A DNA stretch of 9,279 nt from contig CANDHX010000041.1 of NCBI GenBank assembly GCA_947384645.1, positions 1 to 9,279 on the forward strand, in the 5' to 3' direction. This stretch comes from an uncultured Mycoplasmatota bacterium. GTDB lineage: Bacteria; Bacillota_I; Bacilli_A; RF39; UBA660. Positions 1 through 6,286 of this stretch are shown in pieces. Under the pieces are notes generated by a model. The model made no database searches and was not told where the DNA came from. It was given only the letters and a program-made list of their open reading frames with translations. How positions within the stretch are numbered: position 1 is the stretch's first letter; every line of letters starts with the position of its first letter. A program made the translations under genes and the position numbers.

Positions 1-45
1 ACACCTACAGTTACACTCTTTCCCTACACGACGCTCTTCCGATCT
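1..45 (+). other. Illumina P5-side sequencing adapter (artefact)
   Basis: Bases 13-45 match the 33-nt Illumina Read 1 sequencing primer exactly as I know it, from ACACTCTTTCCC through CTCTTCCGATCT. The four bases before (1-4, ACAC) fit the end of the P5 flow-cell oligo. That leaves 5-12 (CTACAGTT) as the expected size and place of an 8-nt i5 index. This is untrimmed library sequence at the contig edge and should not be read as biology. Genomic sequence begins at about base 46. Confidence 0.97.
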
Positions 46-90
46 CCTAAAAAAGAAGAAAAGAAATCTAATGAAAAAATCGACGAATAA
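46..90 (+). CDS. Possible 3' end of a truncated upstream gene
   Basis: Directly after the adapter, one frame reads 14 lysine- and glutamate-rich codons (PKKEEKKSNEKIDE) and stops at TAA 88-90. A charged, low-complexity tail is common at the C-terminus of real proteins. The gene body would lie beyond the contig end, so no function can be given. The stretch is short and A-rich enough that an open frame could arise by chance. A weak AT-only hairpin (87-92 pairing with 98-103) follows the stop, but it has no GC stem and is not a convincing terminator. Confidence 0.3.
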   Translation, partial: PKKEEKKSNEKIDE

Positions 91-248
91 TATTGTTTAT
101 TATCCCTAATATGAGACATGAAAACGACGAGTAAAAAATAAAATGATTAAGAAAGAGATAATATTTTAAATATAAATCGTTGTAACATATTTAAAAATTG
201 CCAAAAACAAAAATTGAACTATTTAAAAAAAATTATATTTATCCTAGT
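91..248. other. AT-rich intergenic spacer, nothing recognised
   Basis: This stretch is strongly A+T-rich with runs of A on the plus strand. I see no ORF of meaningful size, no tRNA-like cloverleaf, no direct repeat array and no GC-rich hairpin. It separates the possible truncated gene at the contig edge from the promoter region of the XRE regulator. Confidence 0.6.
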
Positions 249-276
249 TTGACAAATAGTACTTCAATACTGTAAA
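249..276 (+). promoter_or_regulatory. Putative promoter with internal palindrome upstream of the XRE gene
   Basis: A perfect -35 box TTGACA lies at 249-254. A -10-like TGTAAA follows at 271-276 after a 16-nt spacer; sliding to 273-278 gives TAAATT with an 18-nt spacer. The -10 is imperfect (4 of 6). Between the boxes is an imperfect inverted repeat, AGTA (258-261) and TACT (268-271), centred at 264.5 with an additional outer pair at 256/273. Small XRE regulators often bind such palindromes between -35 and -10 to repress their own gene, so this is a candidate operator. A second TATAAT occurs at 337-342 but lacks a good -35. Confidence 0.45.
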
Positions 277-365
277 TTTAGCGAAAAATTTCACATTTAG
301 GCACAAAAGGTGGCTTACTTCAAAAATAGTTTTATTTATAATGTTTGATATAGGGGATGATATTT

Positions 366-602
366 TTGGAAGAGTATGCTGGATATAATGAAAACATTAA
401 ATCGACTGTCTGCAAAAATGTCAAGAAATACAGAAAAGAAAAAGGAGTTAGACTGATGGACTTAGCTGAGAAACTCGACCTTTCTGTAAACCACCTAAAG
501 CGTATTGAATCTGTTAATGACAGAAACAATATTTCACTTGTAACTCTTTATAAGATTTCGATAATCTTAGGAGTAAGAATCGATAAATTTTTTGAAGAGT
601 GA
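366..602 (+). CDS. Small XRE-family helix-turn-helix transcriptional regulator
   Basis: This is a cytoplasmic DNA-binding regulator of about 78 residues, essentially a single Cro/CI-type HTH domain with no effector domain. Numbering from the TTG start, an N-terminal helix (VKKYRKEKG, about residues 19-27) precedes the HTH (RLMDLAEKLDLSVNHLKRIES, about 29-49). There, LAEKLDLS forms the scaffold helix and turn and VNHLKRIE the recognition helix. The closing segment LVTLYKISIILGVRIDKFF is the usual XRE fourth and fifth helices. I chose TTG at 366 because the ribosome-binding sequence GGGGATGAT (353-361) sits just before it. The upstream ATG at 357 overlaps that sequence and has no SD of its own; using it would add three residues. 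The stop is TGA. It lies 38 nt before a possible small ORF and 109 nt before the surface operon on the same strand, with no terminator between, so it could be co-transcribed with the operon or regulate it. Target unknown. Confidence 0.88.
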   Translation: MEEYAGYNENIKSTVCKNVKKYRKEKGVRLMDLAEKLDLSVNHLKRIESVNDRNNISLVTLYKISIILGVRIDKFFEE

Positions 603-608
603 CTAGTA

Positions 609-614
609 TATAAT
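609..614 (+). promoter_or_regulatory. Possible -10 box for the surface-protein operon
   Basis: A perfect TATAAT lies 7 nt after the XRE stop codon. The only TTGA-like sequence upstream (TTGAAG, 592-597) is just 11 nt away, too close for a normal -35. There is no TG extension. It may start transcription near 621, giving the operon its own promoter, or it may be chance in AT-rich sequence. Confidence 0.3.
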
Positions 615-623
615 TTAAGGAGA

Positions 624-674
624 GTGGTGGCATAGATTAAATGTCTTTAACCGAAGACCACAAAAAAAGTGTGG
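624..674 (+). promoter_or_regulatory. Leader region with two mutually exclusive hairpins
   Basis: GTGGT (624-628) can pair with ACCAC (657-661), enclosing an inner AT stem of 637-641 with 646-650. Alternatively CCACA (658-662) can pair with TGTGG (670-674) across an A-rich loop. Both use 658-661, so only one can form at a time. The first would enclose the ATG of the small ORF at 641. Such switching is typical of attenuator-like leaders, but the stems are only 5 bp and no T-tract follows either hairpin, so function is uncertain. Confidence 0.25.
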
Positions 675-715
675 CAAAAAACAAAAAAAATTTAAAGAAA
701 GCTGGTATGAAATGA
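641..715 (+). CDS. Possible 24-aa leader ORF overlapping the next gene by ATGA
   Basis: The frame opens with ATG at 641 (an in-frame TAA lies immediately before it) and encodes a 24-residue, lysine-rich peptide beginning MSLTEDHK. It ends with TGA at 713-715, sharing ATGA (712-715) with the start of the following surface-protein gene. That four-base overlap is the classic arrangement for translational coupling. It would help explain how the next gene is translated, since its own upstream SD is weak (AAAGAAAG at 694-701). Against it, the ORF's own SD is poor: GGTGG at 626-630 is suitably placed but not canonical, and the better AAGGAG at 617-622 is 18 nt away. No family recognised. Confidence 0.35.
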   Translation: MSLTEDHKKSVAKNKKNLKKAGMK

Positions 716-1731
716 ATAAAAAGAATATTACGATAATGGTTAGCGTTCTTATAGTTGCTATCTTAGTTGTCCTTTTAATTCTATTTGGAAGTAAAAAGAA
801 AGTCGAATTCGACACTCAAGGAGGTTCAACTGTAAGTACTCAAGAAGTCGGTTTTATGAAGAAAGCAAAAAAACCTGCTAATCCAACTAAAGAAGGTTAT
901 ACTTTCGATAATTGGTATTACGACAATGACGTATACGACTTCGATACAAAAATAACTAAGGGGATAACACTTAAAGCTAGATGGATTAAAAATGGTGAAG
1001 GCGAGAGCATCGGTTACACTGTTACATTTAATACAAACGGCGGAAGTGCAATAGCATCTGTAAATACGAATGCTGAAGGAATCTTACAAAAACCTGCTGA
1101 TCCAACGAGAGCTGGTTACAAATTTGCTGGATGGCAATTAGACGGTAAAGATTTCGATTTTAGTACAAAACTTACTAAAAATTCAACTTTGACTGCAAAA
1201 TGGATTAAAGACGACTCTGAACCTAGTGGTGGAGAAAAAACTCCAAAATTGAGTTCTGGAAACTTTACACTAAACACTGGTAAATCTAAAAAATTATCAA
1301 TGCAAAATACAACTGGTAAAGTAACTTGGAAGTCATCTAACACTAAAGTTGCTACTGTCGATTCAAACGGTAACGTTAAAGCTGTTGCAGCTGGTACAGC
1401 TAAAATAACTGCTACAGTTGGTGGAAAAGAATACACAGTTACAGTTACAGTTAAAAACCCATCAAGTGGAAATCAAGGTGGAACTACAACTCCAGAAAAT
1501 CCAGGAACAGACCCTACTCCAGAGGAACCTAAACCAACATCTTACACAGTTAAATGTACACCAATTGGTGGAACACTTGATCAATGTAGAATAGACATCA
1601 TCGATTCAAATGGTAAAACAGTAAGTGGAAGAGTTCTTCTAACTGAAAAATTTGGAACATATGAAGAAAATAGTGGATTTACATTACCAAGAGGAGATTT
1701 CATCTCTGCAAAAGTAATTAGTACTAATTAA
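712..1731 (+). CDS. Membrane-anchored surface protein with InlB B-repeats and a Big_2 domain
   Basis: This 339-residue protein has a single N-terminal membrane segment (residues 6-26, very hydrophobic, followed by SKKK) with no obvious signal-peptidase site. It is probably an uncleaved anchor with the rest outside the cell. Two InlB B-repeat (Listeria-Bacteroides repeat) domains follow at about 31-91 and 102-164, shown by VEFDTQGG/VTFNTNGG at the start, EGYTFDNW/AGYKFAGW in the middle and LKARW/LTAKW at the end. A Big_2 bacterial Ig-like domain spans about 178-247 (WKSSNTKVATVDSNGNVKA, then AAGTAKITAT). A Gly/Thr/Pro/Glu-rich linker at about 248-276 leads to an unrecognised C-terminal domain (277-339) with cysteines at 282 and 292. 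There is no LPXTG. B-repeats and Big_2 domains usually serve as stalks or adhesion and interaction modules. It is the first gene of a three-gene unit and ends 20 nt before the next start. The exact role and binding partner are unknown. Confidence 0.88.
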   Translation: MNKKNITIMVSVLIVAILVVLLILFGSKKKVEFDTQGGSTVSTQEVGFMKKAKKPANPTKEGYTFDNWYYDNDVYDFDTKITKGITLKARWIKNGEGESIGYTVTFNTNGGSAIASVNTNAEGILQKPADPTRAGYKFAGWQLDGKDFDFSTKLTKNSTLTAKWIKDDSEPSGGEKTPKLSSGNFTLNTGKSKKLSMQNTTGKVTWKSSNTKVATVDSNGNVKAVAAGTAKITATVGGKEYTVTVTVKNPSSGNQGGTTTPENPGTDPTPEEPKPTSYTVKCTPIGGTLDQCRIDIIDSNGKTVSGRVLLTEKFGTYEENSGFTLPRGDFISAKVISTN

Positions 1732-1736
1732 TAATG

Positions 1737-1742
1737 AAAGGA
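1737..1742 (+). promoter_or_regulatory. Ribosome binding site fixing the start of the 1352-aa gene
   Basis: AAAGGA at 1737-1742 lies 9 nt before ATG 1752, ideal for initiation there. The alternative in-frame ATG at 1734 is inside or before this site and has no SD of its own. The protein from 1752 also begins with a cleaner signal peptide. Confidence 0.75.
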
Positions 1743-1751
1743 CGTAATAAT

Positions 1752-4700
1752 ATGGATAAAATTAAATTTAAAAATGTATTCTCAAAAGCATTCGTAGTAG
1801 GAATTACAGCTGCTGCGTTATCTGCTAATGTAAATGCTGCAACAGTTAGAGAAACTGCTGGTAAAGCTAATGAAATAGAGAATGGTGCATATATCATCGG
1901 TATTACAAGATTTACAAACGATGTAGTTCTTACATCTGGTCGTGTAATTACTGCCACACAAAACGACGTATTCTTTAAAGGAACAACTCCAGGATACGTT
2001 AAACCTCCAGTATACCAATATCGTGGTGGAAACTGGATTGCTTATGATGATGAAAACAATTCATCACTACTAAGTGCTGAAGATGTAGCTAGACTTGGAC
2101 TTAATGCACAAGACATCTACTATGTAAATAACGTAGAAAAAACCTTAGAAATTGCATACGATTCTAACAAAGCTGCAGGATGTACTTTTACAACTGATGC
2201 AATCGGTAAAAAAGTTACATACTCAAATGGAGTACTATATGTACCTTCTACAACAAAGACTATTACAGTTACTAAAAACGGAGAAAAGATTGAAGAACTA
2301 ACTAAATCTGCAATCAACGACAATGGTGAATTCGTTTATAACAGTAATGGAAATAGATACTATGGTTCAATAGCACAAGATGATATCATTACGACAAGTG
2401 GAACAACTGTTAATGGTGAGACTATCACTTTTAATGGACTTATTAACTGGGTAAATGGTAAAACAGCTAACCTAGGTGTCGACCTAAATGGTCAAAAAAC
2501 TGATACTTCTGGATACAGAATAGGTGTTAAAATAACAGCTCCAACTGGTGTAAATTTGAATAACGATATCAAAGTTTACATCAATGGAAGCAAAGACCAC
2601 ATCTTATTTAATACTTCAACTACTGGAGATAAAGGTTCATTTAAGTTCACTCCCGTTGTAGAAGCAGGAAAAACTTATACAGTAAAAGTTGCTTGGACAG
2701 AAGATTTTTCTCAAACTTTTACAATCGTAGTTGGAACTAACTTTGCTCCAATGCCTGCTGGAATCGCATCAGGTGAAACAGTAAAAATAACTGTAAAAGA
2801 TGAAGAAACTAACAAAGATAAAGAAGTCGAAGTAGTTTCAGGAACTACTGGAAGTACAACTAATGTTACATTCAGTAAGATTGCTGACAATAAAATGCCT
2901 TGGACTGGAACTGCAAATGTCAACATAAAAGTAGACGACAATTATGCTGCTCCATCATTTAGCATTACAAAAGCCGATGGAAGCTTAAAAGTTAAAGCAT
3001 ACTATCCAAATACAAAAGTTAACGAATTAGGTGATGTAGTTACTGCAAATGAAGAAATTACATTGACAAATGCAAATGTTTCATATGACAGCAATACTAA
3101 AACTATTTCAATAAAGAATTTAAAATTTAAAGATGACCAAGTACATCGTAACATCAGATTAGAAATCGACTGGGCTGGAGACGAGAGTTATGTTCAACCT
3201 ATCGATGTAGTGTTAGACGCTAATACTCCATTTGCATTCCCAACTGTAAGACTTGAAAACGTTAAAACACAAAGCGATAAGTCTGGCGCTGGCGTATATA
3301 TCAATTGGCCAGTTACTGACGGCAAAGCAGTAGTAAGTAACAACATCGTATGGAATGTTGGTAACCATATAACTGCAGTTGTTGTACCTAGTATGACAGT
3401 TAACAATAGTGCAGACGAATTTAAAGGTTTAGTTCCATTCGAAGCTGCTGATCTAGCTCACTTACAAATCAGTGTAGACGGAAAAATTCTTGGTAAAACT
3501 GTAAATGATGAATTTGTTCCATATACATTAGATGATGCTTCAAACGTTACTGATGGTTCAAGTATTTTAAAGAATGCTCAAGGTACTTCAGCATATGACG
3601 GAAAAGAAGTTTTTGCACTAGACTTATTATTAGATAAAAACAATACTTCTAAAATGTCTAATGTTAAAATACTTTGGGACGGAGACACTTCTAAAGTAGT
3701 TGGAGAATTTACAATAGATTATACTAATGCAATCGTTAATCCACAATACGAAGGTGCAATGTCACTAGAAACACCATTCTCATATGACGGTGGTTCTGGA
3801 GAATATTATGTATATGACACGAGAACTGTTGAAGAAGAAGAAAACGGTACTAAAGTTACTCGCCCTGCTAAAATCGCTTACGATTACACAGTTGGTGCTA
3901 ACCTAGTAAACGTTAAATTTACAGGTGCACAAGCTCCTACTAAAGTATCAATTGGAGATAAAACTATTACTCCAGATACAAATGGCGTTTATGCAATACC
4001 TGTTAAAAACATCGGAGAATCAACTCTAGTTGACGTTCAATGGGATGAAGTTAATGTACAACAATTTACTGTTAAATTACATGAAACTAAAGGTAGATTA
4101 GAAACTCCTGCTAGTGGTTCAATCGCTATTGACACAACTGAAGGAAAAGACAGAGTAGTTAACTATAACGGAAATGTAAGTCATGCTAAGTTTGCTACTG
4201 CGGGTGCTGTAACAACTAAAGACGACGCTACTAATAAAGTAACTGCCGGATTTGTATTACCAGTTGAAATTACTGCTCCAACTGAAGCAAATATCACTAC
4301 AGGAAAAGCTAAAGTTGTAGTAAGTGGTGGAAGATATTCTGCTGATGAAAATGCTAATAACTACGGAGCACAAGAAGTTAATATTACGAATGGTGCTATC
4401 ACTGTTACTCCAGCAGTCGTATCTAAAAACGATAAATTTACTATCACTGTTGATTGGAATGGCGGCTTCGTTGAAACTTATACAGTTAACTTAAATAACG
4501 CTACTCTAGTAAACGGTGAAGGTTCTCTAAAAGCTGCTGCTGCTGAAGACGCTAATAGGTCTTTAAGCGACTTCGATGGACAAATTGCTTTTGAAGATGC
4601 AACAAATAAATATACTCTAGAACTTGCTATTACTGGAACAGTTGACGGAGCAGATGCTGTTAAAGTATTCGACGTAATAACTCCAGAAGATGAACAAGAA

Positions 4701-5810
4701 ACAGGTAGAGTTGCTACTGTTACTAGTGATAAATTCAAAGTATCATTCGACAATGAACACAGAACTGCTACAGTTAAAATACGCTGGGAAAACGGTTACG
4801 TTGGAACATATACAATCAATGCTAGCAAAGCAACAATTCCTACAATCATTCTTGATAATAACATTAAGAAAAACGATGCTGGAGAATATGTAATCAATGC
4901 TAAAGTTGGCGACAACCTAGGTAAAATTGTAACAGGTGTATTGCCAAATGGTGCAGTTGCTACTGTTGAAGCTACTGGTAAAAACGTTGATAACAAAGAT
5001 GTTCTTAATAAACTTTCAAATGGAACATTCGAAGCTGCCTACGTAGGAGAAGCTACAATCAATTGCACAATGACTGGTGCTGAAGGAATTGCTATTAAAG
5101 TAGTCGTTGCAAACAACGCAGTTACTGCTACATCTACAGTTGCTAAAGAAGGCGAAGGATTAAAAGTTGTTACTACACCTACTGGTGGAACAAATAGTGG
5201 ATATGTTATCAACATTGCATACTTCGAATATATCGAAAGTGGTGCCGATGCTGGTAAATACGTATCTAAAACAATCGACAGCGTAACTGTAAAAAACGGT
5301 GCTGATTATGTTACAACTATTAATGGACACAATGGTGAAAAATTAGCTGACAAGTACAAGTTAATTATCACAACTAGAGATAGTAAAACAGCTGAAGGAT
5401 CTGCAACAGGTGCTCTAGCTAACCAAGAAACTACTGAAGTAATCGAACGTCCAAATAACGTAAGATATACTGTAACATTCGATACTGACGGTGGAGAAGT
5501 TATAGCTCCAGTAACTCTTGAAGCTGCTGACGGTGCTAAAAATACTGGTAAGATTGCAGATTACGCTACTAAATACGCAACTGCTAAGAAAGCTGACGGA
5601 CTATCTACAAATAAACAATACACTATCAAATATGAATTTGATAAATGGGTTGCTGTTGTAGACGGTAAAGTAGATGTAAACGATGTACTTGGCGCAGATA
5701 CAATTATTACTTCATCAAAGACATATAAAGCTATCTACAATGTTACTTACGTAGATGCTGAAGGTAAAGAATTCATTCTTAACGAAGACGGCGAATTAGA
5801 AGCAAAATAG
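1752..5810 (+). CDS. Large secreted repeat protein with a C-terminal InlB B-repeat-like domain
   Basis: This is a 1352-residue exported protein. Residues 1-29 form a signal peptide: basic MDKIKFKNVFSK, a hydrophobic AFVVGITAAALSA core, and VNA before the predicted cleavage at A29/A30. Residues about 30-200 are unique. The long middle carries degenerate beta-rich repeats, each closing on a strand pattern such as VKVAW..., FTITVDW... or VKIRW... followed by (F/Y)T(V/I). The key tryptophans are at about 315, 474, 642, 764, 902 and 1012. Two repeats also share an ITAPT opening (261 and 840). A C-terminal segment from about 1239 (YTVTFDTDGGEVIAP, later EFDKW and KTYKAIY) resembles an InlB B-repeat. 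There is no LPXTG, no C-terminal membrane helix and no catalytic motif that I can see, so retention at the surface probably depends on a partner. The neighbouring genes encode anchored proteins, one with the same B-repeat fold. Only two cysteines are present in the mature part. Likely a structural or adhesive surface protein; specific function unknown. Confidence 0.88.
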   Translation: MDKIKFKNVFSKAFVVGITAAALSANVNAATVRETAGKANEIENGAYIIGITRFTNDVVLTSGRVITATQNDVFFKGTTPGYVKPPVYQYRGGNWIAYDDENNSSLLSAEDVARLGLNAQDIYYVNNVEKTLEIAYDSNKAAGCTFTTDAIGKKVTYSNGVLYVPSTTKTITVTKNGEKIEELTKSAINDNGEFVYNSNGNRYYGSIAQDDIITTSGTTVNGETITFNGLINWVNGKTANLGVDLNGQKTDTSGYRIGVKITAPTGVNLNNDIKVYINGSKDHILFNTSTTGDKGSFKFTPVVEAGKTYTVKVAWTEDFSQTFTIVVGTNFAPMPAGIASGETVKITVKDEETNKDKEVEVVSGTTGSTTNVTFSKIADNKMPWTGTANVNIKVDDNYAAPSFSITKADGSLKVKAYYPNTKVNELGDVVTANEEITLTNANVSYDSNTKTISIKNLKFKDDQVHRNIRLEIDWAGDESYVQPIDVVLDANTPFAFPTVRLENVKTQSDKSGAGVYINWPVTDGKAVVSNNIVWNVGNHITAVVVPSMTVNNSADEFKGLVPFEAADLAHLQISVDGKILGKTVNDEFVPYTLDDASNVTDGSSILKNAQGTSAYDGKEVFALDLLLDKNNTSKMSNVKILWDGDTSKVVGEFTIDYTNAIVNPQYEGAMSLETPFSYDGGSGEYYVYDTRTVEEEENGTKVTRPAKIAYDYTVGANLVNVKFTGAQAPTKVSIGDKTITPDTNGVYAIPVKNIGESTLVDVQWDEVNVQQFTVKLHETKGRLETPASGSIAIDTTEGKDRVVNYNGNVSHAKFATAGAVTTKDDATNKVTAGFVLPVEITAPTEANITTGKAKVVVSGGRYSADENANNYGAQEVNITNGAITVTPAVVSKNDKFTITVDWNGGFVETYTVNLNNATLVNGEGSLKAAAAEDANRSLSDFDGQIAFEDATNKYTLELAITGTVDGADAVKVFDVITPEDEQETGRVATVTSDKFKVSFDNEHRTATVKIRWENGYVGTYTINASKATIPTIILDNNIKKNDAGEYVINAKVGDNLGKIVTGVLPNGAVATVEATGKNVDNKDVLNKLSNGTFEAAYVGEATINCTMTGAEGIAIKVVVANNAVTATSTVAKEGEGLKVVTTPTGGTNSGYVINIAYFEYIESGADAGKYVSKTIDSVTVKNGADYVTTINGHNGEKLADKYKLIITTRDSKTAEGSATGALANQETTEVIERPNNVRYTVTFDTDGGEVIAPVTLEAADGAKNTGKIADYATKYATAKKADGLSTNKQYTIKYEFDKWVAVVDGKVDVNDVLGADTIITSSKTYKAIYNVTYVDAEGKEFILNEDGELEAK
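2532..4824 (+). repeat. Degenerate Ig-like protein repeats within the large secreted protein
   Basis: Six copies of a closing motif can be read at tryptophan codons 2694, 3171, 3675, 4041, 4455 and 4785. Examples are VKVAWTEDFSQTFTIVV, FTITVDWNGGFVETYTVNL and ATVKIRWENGYVGTYTINA. Spacings are about 160, 168, 122, 138 and 110 residues. The copies have diverged in DNA sequence, so this is an old protein-level repeat, not a recent tandem duplication. Confidence 0.55.
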
Positions 5811-5831
5811 TTTCTGCTGTAGAGTTAAATT

Positions 5832-6173
5832 ATGAAGAAAAAAAACATTATTATTGGAGTTGCAAGTGTAATTGCACTTGCTGCTCTAATATTCATTATG
5901 ATTTTAGTATTCGGAAATAACGAAGCTAAATTAGAAAAAAAACTTTCTTCTCTAGCTAGTGAATACTATGACAAAGAAATCAAGGAACAGGCTTCTGGAT
6001 ATGTCAATTACTTGGGCTATTATGTAGTCACGATAAATGACTTAAAGAGCTATGGTGAAGATATTTCTATGTATGAAAAAAAATCATGTGATATGACCGA
6101 TACATATGCAAAATTGACATTCAAAGAAGACGAGTCTTACGATGTCGAAGTGCATTTGAATTGTGAAAAATAG
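5832..6173 (+). CDS. Small membrane-anchored protein with two extracytoplasmic cysteines
   Basis: This 113-residue protein has a basic start (MKKKN), one membrane helix at about 5-28 (IIIGVASVIALAALIFIMILVFG) and a charged, tyrosine-rich outer domain of about 85 residues. That domain begins with a Lys/Glu-rich helix (KLEKKLSSLASEYYDKEI). It ends in a beta-like segment bounded by cysteines 86 and 111 (KKSCDMTDTYAKLTF and VEVHLNC), which could form a disulphide. I do not recognise the family. Its topology repeats that of the first operon gene: short inside, one helix, outside domain with a cysteine pair. It lies 21 nt after the large secreted protein gene, has a weak SD (AGAG, 5821-5824), and is the last gene before the terminator, so it is probably co-expressed. 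A role in anchoring or assembling the large protein is plausible but inferred from position only. Confidence 0.82.
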   Translation: MKKKNIIIGVASVIALAALIFIMILVFGNNEAKLEKKLSSLASEYYDKEIKEQASGYVNYLGYYVVTINDLKSYGEDISMYEKKSCDMTDTYAKLTFKEDESYDVEVHLNCEK

Positions 6174-6198
6174 GTATCAGCTTGAATTTATATAAATG

Positions 6199-6232
6199 TG
6201 AACTGACTTTCAAAGGCCAGTTCATTTTTTTT
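6199..6232 (+). terminator. Rho-independent terminator of the surface operon
   Basis: TGAACTG (6199-6205) pairs with CAGTTCA (6218-6224). The stem can extend inward through CTT/AAG around a short loop, and eight T residues follow immediately (6225-6232). It lies 25 nt past the stop of the small membrane protein and ends the three-gene unit. Confidence 0.9.
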
Positions 6233-6259
6233 GCGTACTTTCTTTTAATTTGTTATAAT
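6231..6259 (+). promoter_or_regulatory. Extended -10 promoter of the sigma-like gene
   Basis: TATAAT at 6254-6259 is preceded by TG at 6251-6252, giving a perfect extended -10 (TGTTATAAT). A weak -35 (TTGCGT, 6231-6236) sits 17 nt upstream and overlaps the last two T residues of the terminator. A second overlapping TATAAT occurs at 6259-6264. Transcription would start near 6266, leaving a leader of only about 20 nt that holds the SD-like GGGAAGTGG (6274-6282) before ATG 6287. The consensus nature suggests recognition by the housekeeping sigma factor. Confidence 0.75.
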
Positions 6260-6286
6260 ATAATTCCAACATTGGGAAGTGGTATA

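Noticed and set aside
337..342. TATAAT as the main promoter of the XRE gene
   Set aside because: No acceptable -35 lies 16-18 nt upstream (CTTACT/TTACTT) and there is no TG extension. The TTGACA at 249 is a better candidate, though this site could contribute.
658..674. CCACA/TGTGG hairpin as a terminator for the XRE gene
   Set aside because: The stem is only 5 bp and is followed by CAAAAAAC, not a T-tract, so it cannot act as an intrinsic terminator on the plus strand.
4690..4893. Plus-strand 67-codon ORF inside the large secreted protein gene
   Set aside because: It is an out-of-frame product of the repeat gene with no SD and no domain.
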